A DNA stretch of 64,000 bases from Thermoplasmata archaeon. GTDB lineage: Archaea > Thermoplasmatota > Thermoplasmata > Methanomassiliicoccales > Methanomethylophilaceae. Where the stretch lies: NCBI GenBank assembly GCA_015063125.1, contig SUTB01000006.1, forward strand, positions 1-64,000, read 5' to 3'. The position numbers and the translations under genes are program-made. The notes below the pieces were generated by a model that saw only the letters and a program-made list of their open reading frames with translations, searched no databases and was not told where the DNA came from. The first letter of the stretch is position 1; the number at the start of each line of letters is the position of its first letter. This document shows, piece after piece, positions 1-7,097 of the stretch.

Positions 1-159
1 GAATGAATGTCGCACTTTTTCAGTCCTTGCACTCACCCTCGAAGAGCTTGCCGCTCGTTTTTGTTGCTGGTCATTTTTCTCCACTTCATTGAGACGTTCG
101 ACAGTCAATAGCGATTGCTATGGACGGACCCATCGGCCATATCATCACAGTCGGATTTT
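1..159. other. No recognisable gene
   Basis: Only very short open frames occur here on either strand, and none has a convincing start, ribosome-binding site or family resemblance. The stretch lies beyond the terminator of the leftward UPF0147 gene. Confidence 0.5.
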
Positions 160-190
160 GAAAAAAAACAGGACTGGGCAGAGCCCAGTC
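160..190 (-). terminator. Terminator of the UPF0147 transcription unit
   Basis: An 8-bp perfect hairpin (GACTGGGC / GCCCAGTC at 172-179 and 183-190, loop AGA). On the minus strand it is followed by a run of T residues, as expected downstream of the leftward gene ending at 220. Confidence 0.6.
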
Positions 191-219
191 AAGGAAATAA
201 GAGAATTGGAAGAGAAGGA

Positions 220-477
220 TCAGTTACCCTGACTGATCATCTCGAGCTGACTCATGACCTGGTAGATCAACGTCCTTCCGTGCATGGGGATGTTGGGATC
301 GTTGGCCAGGTCGTCGAGGATGACGATGGCGCCTGTCGCACGGACGTCCATGGGTTCCTTGGTGTCGAGGAGCCTGGCCTTCGCGTCAGTCGCGCCTTTC
401 CTGATGTTTCTGGGGATGGAGGTGTCCTCTGCGAGCATGTCGAGAACATCGGTTATCTGTTTCACTTTGTCTGCCAT
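220..477 (-). CDS. UPF0147 family protein
   Basis: An 85-residue all-helical protein matching the archaeal UPF0147 family. It starts MADKVKQITDVLDMLAED and contains the characteristic stretch around RKGATDAKARLLD and RATGAIVILDDLANDPNIP. The family is conserved across Euryarchaeota with no established biochemical role. The gene lies 15 bp downstream of another small leftward gene (493-657), so the two are probably co-transcribed, and a hairpin-T-tract terminator follows. Length fits the family, so start and stop are secure. Confidence 0.85.
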   Translation of the reverse strand: MADKVKQITDVLDMLAEDTSIPRNIRKGATDAKARLLDTKEPMDVRATGAIVILDDLANDPNIPMHGRTLIYQVMSQLEMISQGN

Positions 478-492
478 GGAATCACCTGGAGC

Positions 493-657
493 TCAGAAGC
501 TCTCGAACTCTTCCTGAAGGTCCTGTACCATCTGGTCGAGGACTTCCTCGAAGTTGATCGATTTGTATTCCCTGACGCCGCCCAGATCGCTCTGGATCCT
601 GACGACAAAATCGTTGTTCTCTTTCACAAGCTCTACGTTGCACAGAATCTCTTCCAT
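493..657 (-). CDS. Small conserved-looking protein, 54 aa, unknown
   Basis: Read directly from the minus strand: ATG at 657, TGA at 493, preceded by a GGGGGT purine-rich stretch. The product begins MEEILCNVELVKENNDFVVR and ends QDLQEEFESF. It is acidic, with a predicted beta-hairpin then a helix, and has no Cys, His or membrane segment. Codon use is the GC-rich pattern of neighbouring genes and the gene sits just upstream of UPF0147, which supports it being real. I do not recognise the family. Confidence 0.6.
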   Translation of the reverse strand: MEEILCNVELVKENNDFVVRIQSDLGGVREYKSINFEEVLDQMVQDLQEEFESF

Positions 658-808
658 TCTTATTACCCCCGTAGGATAGTTGGGCGAACAAGCACGGCAT
701 ATATATCATTGGCGGTTCTCTCTTTTTACTCATAAAGATAACTAATGCGTGAAGTATTAGACTAAACACACCTAGGATAGGTAAGAAAAGCCCCTTTTCA
801 TTAGAAAC

Positions 809-912
809 GTTTATAATAGAATGTCCGTTAGAGGGGTTCGTTCTGTGTTGTTATAGCTTCAGCGAAAGCAAGCACCGAAATAATCGGCAAACGCCGATGG
901 AGAACGATTCAA
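809..912 (+). promoter_or_regulatory. Promoter and leader of the secE-spt5-rpl11 operon
   Basis: A TATA-like element (GTTTATAATA, about 809-818) lies about 95 bp before the secE start, predicting transcription from about 835-840 and a leader of about 75 nt. The leader contains a 6-bp hairpin (ATCGGC / GCCGAT, 883-888 and 893-898) just before the GGAG-like ribosome-binding site. Confidence 0.45.
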
Positions 913-1143
913 ATGGCAGCAGACGAAGAAGAGTCAACGTACGAAGAGCTCCAGGACGAGTTCGAGTCGAAGGCACGCGGATTCGGAAAGGGAAAGTACG
1001 GAAGGATCATGAAGATGGCGCGCACGCCCAGCATGGATGAGTACAAGAAGACCGTGTACATCACGGCAATCGGAATCATCCTGATCGGAGCAGTCGGATT
1101 CGCCATCATGTGGCTGATGACCGTCCTGCCGAAATACTTCTGA
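913..1143 (+). CDS. secE: Preprotein translocase subunit SecE (Sec61 gamma)
   Basis: A 76-residue single-span membrane protein. A charged N-terminal half contains an amphipathic region (KMARTPSMDEYKKT), followed by one transmembrane helix at about residues 48-72. This is the architecture of archaeal SecE/Sec61-gamma, which clamps SecY in the plasma-membrane protein-conducting channel. It lies directly upstream of spt5 and rpl11, the classic archaeal order. The N-terminus is more acidic and longer than in many archaeal SecE proteins. Confidence 0.9.
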   Translation: MAADEEESTYEELQDEFESKARGFGKGKYGRIMKMARTPSMDEYKKTVYITAIGIILIGAVGFAIMWLMTVLPKYF

Positions 1144-1157
1144 AGGAGCTGAGCATC

Positions 1158-1967
1158 ATGATGTTCACTGGTGAAAACAATCTGAAGAAGGTTGCAGCCA
1201 GCGGTACAGTCTTCTGGAAGTTCCAGATCAGCTCGGGTGCGGAGAAAGCGAAACTCTCGTTCTCACTCGTGACCGGACCCGACGCAGAGAATGCCCCTGA
1301 GTGGACAGTGGAGCTCCACGATGCAACCGACGGGGAGATCTGGTCCAACGGAAGAAGCAAGACAGAGGTCGACGTGGCCCTCCCCGGCAAGAACGCCAAG
1401 GAGCTGAAGCTGGTCGTCATCTGCCCCAACGGAGCAAGGTACGGCGACTCCGTCACCATCACCGTCAACGGCTCTGCCGACGACGGAATGGATTCAATCA
1501 CATTCGAAGCCGTAGCACAGCAGTCCATAATGGTCCTTAAGACGCAGATCGACCAGGAGAAGACCGTCGCGAACGAGTTGGCATCCAAGGCGAACAAGTC
1601 TGCTGACAAGGACATATATGCGATCCTGAGCCCAGCAGGACTCAGGGGATACGTGTTCGTCGAAGGAATGAACACGGATCGCGTCCGCGAGAAGTCCAAG
1701 GACATCAAGAAGGCCAGGAACTTCATCGAGGGCGAGGCTAAAATTGAGGAGGTAAGTCCCTACCTCACACCCGTATCCGCTGTAGTAGGAATCGTCGAGG
1801 GAGACACTGTCGAACTCATCAACGGTCCCTTCAAAGGTGAGAAAGCAAGGGTACAGCACATCGATCATGGCAAAGAGGAGATCACTGTCGAGCTCACCGA
1901 GGCCATGGTCCCCATTCCTGTCACTGTCAAGGGAGACAGCGTCAGACTAGTTGAAAAGGAGAAATGA
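1158..1967 (+). CDS. spt5: Transcription elongation factor Spt5 (NusG) with N-terminal extra domain
   Basis: Residues about 121-205 form the NGN domain (starts QQSIMVLKTQ; includes ILSPAGLRGYVFVEG) and about 209-235 the KOW motif (VEGDTVELINGPFKGEKARV). Archaeal Spt5 binds the RNA polymerase clamp with Spt4 and promotes processivity. The first ~115 residues are an added beta-rich domain not present in standard archaeal Spt5 (about 150 aa). The ATG at 1158 has AAGGAG 9 nt upstream; an in-frame ATG at 1110 lies inside secE and is less likely. A second ATG follows at 1161. rpl11 starts 4 bp downstream. Confidence 0.9.
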   Translation: MMFTGENNLKKVAASGTVFWKFQISSGAEKAKLSFSLVTGPDAENAPEWTVELHDATDGEIWSNGRSKTEVDVALPGKNAKELKLVVICPNGARYGDSVTITVNGSADDGMDSITFEAVAQQSIMVLKTQIDQEKTVANELASKANKSADKDIYAILSPAGLRGYVFVEGMNTDRVREKSKDIKKARNFIEGEAKIEEVSPYLTPVSAVVGIVEGDTVELINGPFKGEKARVQHIDHGKEEITVELTEAMVPIPVTVKGDSVRLVEKEK

Positions 1968-1970
1968 GCA

Positions 1971-2441
1971 ATGGTAGATACTGTTGAGGCATTGGTGGAC
2001 GGAGGCCGCGCTTCCGCAGGTCCACCGCTCGGTCCCGCACTGGGTCCGAAAGGAGTGAACATCGGTCAGGTCATCGCAAAGATCAACGAGAAGACGAAGG
2101 CATTCGACGGAATGAAGGTCCCCGTCAAGATCCTGATCAACGACGACAAGACATTCGACATCAAGGTCGGAACACCCCCTGTGTCCGCACTGATCAAGGG
2201 AGAGCTCGGAGTAGAGTCCGGAGCTCACAACGCCAGGACCGAGAAGGTCGGAAACCTGACCCTCGACCAGGCAAAGAAGATCGCCGACATGAAGGGCGAC
2301 GATCTCCTCGGCGCAACGATGAAGGCAAGGGTTCTGGAAGTCGCCGGAGCCTGTGTCGCCATCGGTGTGACCATCGACGGAAAGGGACCCAAGGACTTCA
2401 CCAAGGCTGTCAAGGCCGGTGAGTACGACTCCCAGTTCTGA
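1971..2441 (+). CDS. rpl11: 50S ribosomal protein L11
   Basis: A 156-residue L11. The N-terminal domain carries the proline-rich GPPLGPALGPKGVNIGQV motif, followed by the RNA-binding C-terminal domain that contacts the GTPase-associated region of 23S rRNA. It forms the stalk base with L10/L12, encoded in the next transcription unit. The start follows the spt5 stop with a GAG-rich ribosome-binding site. A hairpin-T-tract terminator follows immediately. Confidence 0.96.
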   Translation: MVDTVEALVDGGRASAGPPLGPALGPKGVNIGQVIAKINEKTKAFDGMKVPVKILINDDKTFDIKVGTPPVSALIKGELGVESGAHNARTEKVGNLTLDQAKKIADMKGDDLLGATMKARVLEVAGACVAIGVTIDGKGPKDFTKAVKAGEYDSQF

Positions 2442-2451
2442 AAAAAATCAC

Positions 2452-2474
2452 GGGGGCTCCGCCCCCTTTCTTTC
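2452..2474 (+). terminator. Terminator after rpl11
   Basis: A GGGGGC / GCCCCC hairpin (2452-2457 and 2461-2466) followed by TTTCTTT. It separates the secE-spt5-rpl11 unit from the rpl1 promoter. Confidence 0.65.
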
Positions 2475-2510
2475 CTATACTTTTGTGCGCGTATGCGCTT
2501 TTGAGAATCT

Positions 2511-2588
2511 ATATATAGGTTTATATATCAGATGTCTCTAACGGTGGAATACTTGTAGGAGAGCCGCAAGGCTCGCAAGCACTACAGG
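2511..2588 (+). promoter_or_regulatory. rpl1 promoter and structured leader (candidate L1 autoregulatory site)
   Basis: AT-rich TATA elements lie at 2511-2528. Transcription is predicted from about 2550, exactly where a two-helix RNA element begins. Outer stem CUUGUAG (2552-2558) pairs with CUACAGG (2582-2588). Inner stem GAGCC / GGCUC (2561-2565, 2570-2574) is capped by a GCAA tetraloop. The internal loop is asymmetric, 2 nt against 7 nt. The 3' strand of the outer stem runs into the rpl1 ribosome-binding site (AGGAGG). Two short helices around an asymmetric loop is the known shape of L1-binding sites in rRNA and in archaeal L1 mRNAs. Confidence 0.55.
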
Positions 2589-2598
2589 AGGAATTGTA

Positions 2599-3237
2599 TT
2601 GGCAGAAAAATCAACCGTAATGGCCGTGCAGAAAGCACTCGAGAGTGCAAAGAAGCGCAACTTTACTGAGACGGTTGAGTTGGCCATCAATCTCGTGGAT
2701 GTCGATCTGACAATTCCCAAGAACCGTATCCAGGAGGATATCATTCTCCCGAACGGAAGGGGAAAGTCGGTGAAGATCTGCGTCATTGGTGGTGGCGAAC
2801 TTGCCTTGAAAGCCAAGGACGTGGCCGATCTTGTGATCACACCCGAGGAACTCGGAGCGATCGCAGACGACAAGAAACAGGCTAAGAAGATCGCGAACAG
2901 TACCACCTACTTCATCGCTGAGGCACCTATGATGGCTCAGGTCGGTAAGAGGCTGGGTACCGTTTTGGGACCTCGCGGAAAGATGCCTAAACCAATCGCA
3001 CCGGGAGCAGATCCCGCACCGATGATTGACGGTCTCCGCAAGTCTGTGTCCATCAGAACGAAAGACAGGAAGACATTCCACGCACCCGTCGGCTCCGCTG
3101 ACATGAGCGCAGAGGAGATCGCTGACAACATCGATCTCATCATCAAGCGTGTTGAGGCCCACCTCGAGAAGGGAAGGCACAACATCGCATCCGCTTACGT
3201 CAAGACGACCATGGGTCCCTCGGAGAAGATTCTGTAA
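2599..3237 (+). CDS. rpl1: 50S ribosomal protein L1
   Basis: A 212-residue L1 with the signature region LGPRGKMPKP after the central domain. L1 forms the mobile stalk that handles E-site tRNA and, in archaea, represses its own operon by binding its mRNA. The start is TTG at 2599, placed 8-9 nt after a strong CAGGAGG ribosome-binding site that is itself part of the leader hairpin. First gene of the rpl1-rpl10-rpl12 unit. Its stop is TAA; most genes here use TGA. Confidence 0.95.
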   Translation: MAEKSTVMAVQKALESAKKRNFTETVELAINLVDVDLTIPKNRIQEDIILPNGRGKSVKICVIGGGELALKAKDVADLVITPEELGAIADDKKQAKKIANSTTYFIAEAPMMAQVGKRLGTVLGPRGKMPKPIAPGADPAPMIDGLRKSVSIRTKDRKTFHAPVGSADMSAEEIADNIDLIIKRVEAHLEKGRHNIASAYVKTTMGPSEKIL

Positions 3238-3249
3238 GGAGGTTTGAAG

Positions 3250-4251
3250 ATGGCACACGTCGCAACTTGGAAGAAGGATCTGGTAAGCGAGCTGGTACAG
3301 GATATGCGCGAGGCTCCAGTTGTCGCAGTTGTCGACATGGAGAACATCCCCGGACAGCAGATCCAGGCCATGAGGGCAGGACTCAGGGCACACGCGAAGC
3401 TCAAGATGACCAAGAACAAGCTCATGCTCTTGGCCCTCGACGAGGTTTCCAGCGCAAAGCCCGGAATCGAGGCACTCAAGGACTCTATCGATGGACAGTG
3501 TGCGATTGTCACAACTGACATGGATCCCTTCAAACTGTTCGCACAGTTGAAGAAGACAATGTCACCCGCACCGGCAAAGCCCGGTCAGATCGCACCCTTC
3601 GACATCGTTGTACCTAAGGGACCGACACCTTTCGGACCCGGACCGATTATCGGAGAGCTTCAGAAGATTGGCCTTCCCGCAGCAATTGAGGGAGGAAAGA
3701 TAGGAATCAAGAAGGACACGACGCTCGTGAAGGAGGGTGAACCCATCCCCGCGGACGTTGCAGCAATGCTGCCCAAGCTCGAGATTCTTCCCATGATCGT
3801 AGGATTGGACCTTAGGGCCGCCTACGAGGACGGAACAGTCTACCACAAAGATGTCTTGGACATTCCTGAGGATTACTACGCTAACATGTTCGCTACGGCT
3901 GCACACAACGCATTGGCACTCGGTGTCGAGATCGCCTTCCCCACGAAGGAGACCACCCCACTGCTCATCGCCAAGGCGTTCAGGGAGACTGTTGCAGTCT
4001 CTGTTGAAGCCGCGATACCCAACGAAGCAAGTATCAAGACACTCGTCGCAAAGGCGGACGCCCAGGCGCTGTCCGTTGCAGCAGCGAGCGGATACCAGAG
4101 CGATTCTGTGAACGCTAAGGTAGCCGCAGCCGCCGTAGCAGCACCTGCAGCTGCAGCAGCAGCACCCGCAGCAGAGAGTGTGAAAGAGGATGAACCCGAG
4201 GAAGTAAGCGAGGAGGATGCAGCAGCAGGCCTCTCGGCACTCTTCGGATGA
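3250..4251 (+). CDS. rpl10: 50S ribosomal protein L10 (acidic P0)
   Basis: A 333-residue archaeal P0/L10 protein: N-terminal rRNA/L11-binding domain, middle insertion domain, helices that bind L12 dimers, an alanine-rich hinge, and a C-terminal tail ending [13 protein letters not shown]. The tail is nearly identical to that of L12 (next gene), as expected for proteins that recruit translational GTPases. AAGGAGG at 3236-3242 favours the ATG at 3250 over the in-frame TTG at 3244. Confidence 0.95.
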   Translation: MAHVATWKKDLVSELVQDMREAPVVAVVDMENIPGQQIQAMRAGLRAHAKLKMTKNKLMLLALDEVSSAKPGIEALKDSIDGQCAIVTTDMDPFKLFAQLKKTMSPAPAKPGQIAPFDIVVPKGPTPFGPGPIIGELQKIGLPAAIEGGKIGIKKDTTLVKEGEPIPADVAAMLPKLEILPMIVGLDLRAAYEDGTVYHKDVLDIPEDYYANMFATAAHNALALGVEIAFPTKETTPLLIAKAFRETVAVSVEAAIPNEASIKTLVAKADAQALSVAAASGYQSDSVNAKVAAAAVAAPAAAAAAPAAESVKEDEPEEVSEEDAAAGLSALFG

Positions 4252-4271
4252 AATTAAAGGAGTTGAATTAA

Positions 4272-4586
4272 ATGGAGTATATCTACAGCGCAATGGTGCT
4301 CTACTCTGCTGGCAAGGACATCACCGAGGACGCAGTTAAGGCAGTTCTCACAGCCGCCGGAGTTGACGCTGACGCAGCAAAGATCAAAGCACTGGTTGCA
4401 TCACTCGAGGGAGTCAACATCGCAGATGCTATCGCGAACGCCGCAGTCGCAGCGCCCGCAGCAGCACCCGCAGCTGGAGCCGCCCCCGCAGCAGCAGCCG
4501 CTGCACCCGCAGCAGCCGCGGAGCCCGAGGTTGAGCAGGTCAGCGAAGAGGATGCAGCAGCAGGTCTCTCTGCTCTCTTCGGATGA
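4272..4586 (+). CDS. rpl12: 50S ribosomal protein L12 (acidic P1)
   Basis: A 104-residue archaeal P1-type stalk protein: helical N-terminal dimerisation domain ([20 protein letters not shown]), a long Ala/Pro-rich hinge (about residues 60-85) and the GTPase-recruiting tail [13 protein letters not shown]. Last gene of the rpl1 unit, 20 bp after rpl10. The bias toward Ala-GCA codons makes other frames look open, but they are not genes. Confidence 0.96.
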   Translation: MEYIYSAMVLYSAGKDITEDAVKAVLTAAGVDADAAKIKALVASLEGVNIADAIANAAVAAPAAAPAAGAAPAAAAAAPAAAAEPEVEQVSEEDAAAGLSALFG

Positions 4587-4690
4587 ACGCAAGTTGATCT
4601 TAAGAGTCAATACAAACCTTTTACCACACCCTTGTGGTTTCTTTTCTTCGAATTCATTATACATCCGTCCGTCATTGGAGAACCGATACA

Positions 4691-5494
4691 ATGAGCGACG
4701 TTCTCATCATCATGTGCGGAGGGGCTGCCGGCAACGCCATTCTCGGACCCGCCGCCGATGAGAACTTCGACGAATCCGTCAAGGACGCCAGGCAGAAGTT
4801 CGGCGAGGACCTGGACATCGTCACCAAGGGGGAATCTACCTTGGACATCAATGACCAGAAAGCATTGGAGGATCGTCTCTCCCAATACCGCATCGTCACC
4901 ACATACTGTGTTCTGGGCGGGGAGTTCGGCACCGATCTGGTGCAGGAGATAATCAAGACCTCCAGGGCCGTCGGCTGCAAGATCGTCTCCATATTCGGTA
5001 TACCGATGGAGATGGAGGCGGACAGGCGCAAGAGGGCTCTGAAAGCACTTCCTGAATCCGTCGCTCTGACCGATTGCAGCCTGGTGATCGACATGCAGAG
5101 ATCCCAGGAACTGAACCTCGAGTTCGGCGACCGTGAATGGAAGAACTTCCTCAGGCTCAGCGACACCATGGTAGTATCGTCAGTCGTATCGGTCAGGGAC
5201 TGCTTGCAAGGACCGTTCTTCTCGACGTTCAAGAGCAAGCTATATGCATTCGTATCCCACAGCGACGTCATGCCCGTGAAGGCGGTCATGAAGGCATGGG
5301 ATAATATCCTGTTCGACGACTCCCAGGCGCTGGACGACTCCGTCGTCATGGTCGGGAAGAACATCAAATCCTCCGAGATAGAGGATATCAAGAATCAGGT
5401 AGTGATGAACCACGGATCGATGCCCGAAGTGGTCGCCAGATCCGATTCTGACGATTCCAAAGTGATCGTCTTCAGGGCCGTCAAGTCATTCTGA
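4691..5494 (+). CDS. Divergent FtsZ/tubulin-superfamily protein
   Basis: A 267-residue protein with an FtsZ-like N-terminal fold. MCGGAAGNAI (8-17) corresponds to the FtsZ GxGGxGxN nucleotide-binding loop, and the segment after GGEFGTD (76-82) resembles the helix and strand following the tubulin signature GGGTGTG. Two of the glycines of that signature are replaced (E and D), and the C-terminal tail of FtsZ is missing, so GTP hydrolysis is doubtful. The ATG at 4691 is preceded by TTGGAG; a TATA-like TTCATTATA lies about 35 bp upstream. An upstream in-frame start at 4634 falls before the promoter. The 3' end overlaps trmJ by 9 bp, tail to tail. A scaffold or divisome-accessory role is inference. 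Confidence 0.7.
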   Translation: MSDVLIIMCGGAAGNAILGPAADENFDESVKDARQKFGEDLDIVTKGESTLDINDQKALEDRLSQYRIVTTYCVLGGEFGTDLVQEIIKTSRAVGCKIVSIFGIPMEMEADRRKRALKALPESVALTDCSLVIDMQRSQELNLEFGDREWKNFLRLSDTMVVSSVVSVRDCLQGPFFSTFKSKLYAFVSHSDVMPVKAVMKAWDNILFDDSQALDDSVVMVGKNIKSSEIEDIKNQVVMNHGSMPEVVARSDSDDSKVIVFRAVKSF

Positions 5495-6217
5495 CCTGTC
5501 CTTCTTCCAGGACTTGCCGTACTTCAGGTACTTTGAGGCATCGCCGAAAACGCCCATGAGCGTGTTGTACTCGTACTTCGTGGGGATAGCACGCCCCATC
5601 ATCCTTCTGAACATGATGCTGGTGTAAGGGCGTCTCTCTTTCGGGTACTCGATACCATCCAGCAGGTCCCCGAAGTATGCGTATAGCATCTCCTTCTCCC
5701 TCTTGTCCGCAGGCTCGGGCCTCCTGGGGTCCGTGTGCATGGACATGAAGAACTCGTAGAGGACCGTGTGGGTGGCATGGGACAGGTTCAGGATAGGGTA
5801 CTCCTCGCTGGCCGGTATGGTGACGAGGACATCGCAGTAGTTCAGCTCGTCCTGGAGAAGACCGATGTCCTCCCTTCCGAACACAACAGCGATCTTCTCG
5901 GTGTAGCCCCTGCAGTGCTCCGCGAACTCCCTGACGGGCATGGGCACGCGGGTGTAGTTGCTGTCGCCCTTGGTGACGACACCGCTGGTCCCGACGACTA
6001 GGAAGCAATCCTGAGTGGCCTCCTCCAGCGTGTTGCAGATCACTGCATTGTCAAGGATGTCCGCTCCGTGCTTCGATCTGCGGTACGCATCGTCCCCTAG
6101 TTCACAGGGATTCACAAGATAGAGCTCCTTCATGTCGAAGTTCGCCATGGACCTGGCGATGGCCCCCACATTCCCTTCGTACTTCGGACCGACGATTACC
6201 ACACGGATTTCTGGCAT
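5486..6217 (-). CDS. trmJ: tRNA (cytidine/uridine-2'-O-)-methyltransferase TrmJ, SPOUT family
   Basis: A 243-residue SPOUT methyltransferase. Motif 1 is VIVGPKYEGNVGAIARSMANF at the N-terminus (N16 of the family), motif 2 VVFGREDIGL and motif 3 ILNLSHATHTVLYE, which together form the knotted SAM-binding site. TrmJ methylates the ribose at tRNA position 32. Length and motifs match the archaeal TrmJ subgroup; the C-terminal helical extension is also present. Monocistronic, convergent with the FtsZ-like gene. Confidence 0.85.
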   Translation of the reverse strand: MPEIRVVIVGPKYEGNVGAIARSMANFDMKELYLVNPCELGDDAYRRSKHGADILDNAVICNTLEEATQDCFLVVGTSGVVTKGDSNYTRVPMPVREFAEHCRGYTEKIAVVFGREDIGLLQDELNYCDVLVTIPASEEYPILNLSHATHTVLYEFFMSMHTDPRRPEPADKREKEMLYAYFGDLLDGIEYPKERRPYTSIMFRRMMGRAIPTKYEYNTLMGVFGDASKYLKYGKSWKKDRSE

Positions 6218-6310
6218 ATGCCCCTACAGAACGGATTGGCTACATAACATCATCGAACGGGAGAGCGATACATTAATTCGAGACAGGAACATTAAGGGTT
6301 CTCAGTCAAG

Positions 6311-6322
6311 CCGCATATGCGG
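6311..6322. repeat. 12-bp perfect palindrome upstream of phosphopantothenate synthetase
   Basis: CCGCATATGCGG lies 17 bp before the start codon. It may be an operator or chance; nothing else supports a role. Confidence 0.25.
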
Positions 6323-6338
6323 ATCAAGAGGAAGATTC

Positions 6339-7097
6339 ATGGACATACCAAAGGATCACCCGAGATACAAATCGCTGATGACAAGGGAGCGTCTGGCTCA
6401 TATGGTCGAGGAAGGTCTTGTGACCCCCACCGGGCTCATCTCCCACGGAAGAGGGGAGGCATACGACTACCTCATGGGGGAGAAGAGCATCCCGCCCGCA
6501 TTGGAGGCGGAGAAGGTGGCCGCCGCGTACCTTCTCAGGGCGAAGAACCCCGTAGTATGCGTCAACGGCAACGCCGCTGCGCTGGACCCCGACAACCTCA
6601 TCGCGCTCGCCAAGGCCGTACCGGCCAAGATGGAGGTCAACCTCTTCCACAGGACCCCTGAGAGGATGGAGGGATTGATATCGTACCTCGAGTCCAAGGG
6701 CGCCGGCAAGGTCCTCGGAAGGGACCCCGACTGCAGGATCCAGGGCCTGAACCACGACCGTGCCCTGTGCACGAAGGAAGGCATCTTCGACAGCGATGTG
6801 ATAGTCGTTCCCATAGAGGACGGCGACCGCGCCGAGGCGCTGGTGTCCATGGGCAAGATCGTGATATCCATAGACCTAAACCCGCTGTCCCGCACGTCAT
6901 GCAAAGCGACGGTCCCCATCTCGGACGAGATGACCCGTGCATTGGAGAACATCATCCGTTTCATCGGGGAGCTCAGGGGCGACGACGATGCAATACTTAA
7001 AGTAATTAACCAATACAGTAGCCTGAAGAACCGTCGTGAAACCGTCAAATACATCTGTGATTCACTGATATCAGGTTTCGAAACGGGAGATGATTGA
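6339..7097 (+). CDS. 4-phosphopantoate--beta-alanine ligase (phosphopantothenate synthetase)
   Basis: A 252-residue protein of the archaeal PPS (former DUF137) family. It joins 4-phosphopantoate and beta-alanine using ATP in the archaeal CoA pathway. Recognisable features are the N-terminal HPRYKSLMTRERL, the VCVNGNAAALDP nucleotide region, the VNLFHRTPERM segment, and the C-terminal SIDLNPLSRTS. The ATG at 6339 gives the usual family length. The stop abuts the SAH hydrolase start, so the genes form an operon. A 12-bp palindrome (6311-6322) lies upstream. Confidence 0.88.
   Translation: MDIPKDHPRYKSLMTRERLAHMVEEGLVTPTGLISHGRGEAYDYLMGEKSIPPALEAEKVAAAYLLRAKNPVVCVNGNAAALDPDNLIALAKAVPAKMEVNLFHRTPERMEGLISYLESKGAGKVLGRDPDCRIQGLNHDRALCTKEGIFDSDVIVVPIEDGDRAEALVSMGKIVISIDLNPLSRTSCKATVPISDEMTRALENIIRFIGELRGDDDAILKVINQYSSLKNRRETVKYICDSLISGFETGDD

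Noticed and set aside
1-120. Minus-strand fragment reading SGKLFEGECKD before a stop
   Set aside because: No start codon in frame and too short; could be the end of a gene, but a stop lies about 20 codons upstream.
2611-3393. Long open minus-strand frame over the rpl1 gene
   Set aside because: Antisense shadow of the ribosomal gene caused by GC-rich codon bias; no ribosome-binding site or family resemblance.
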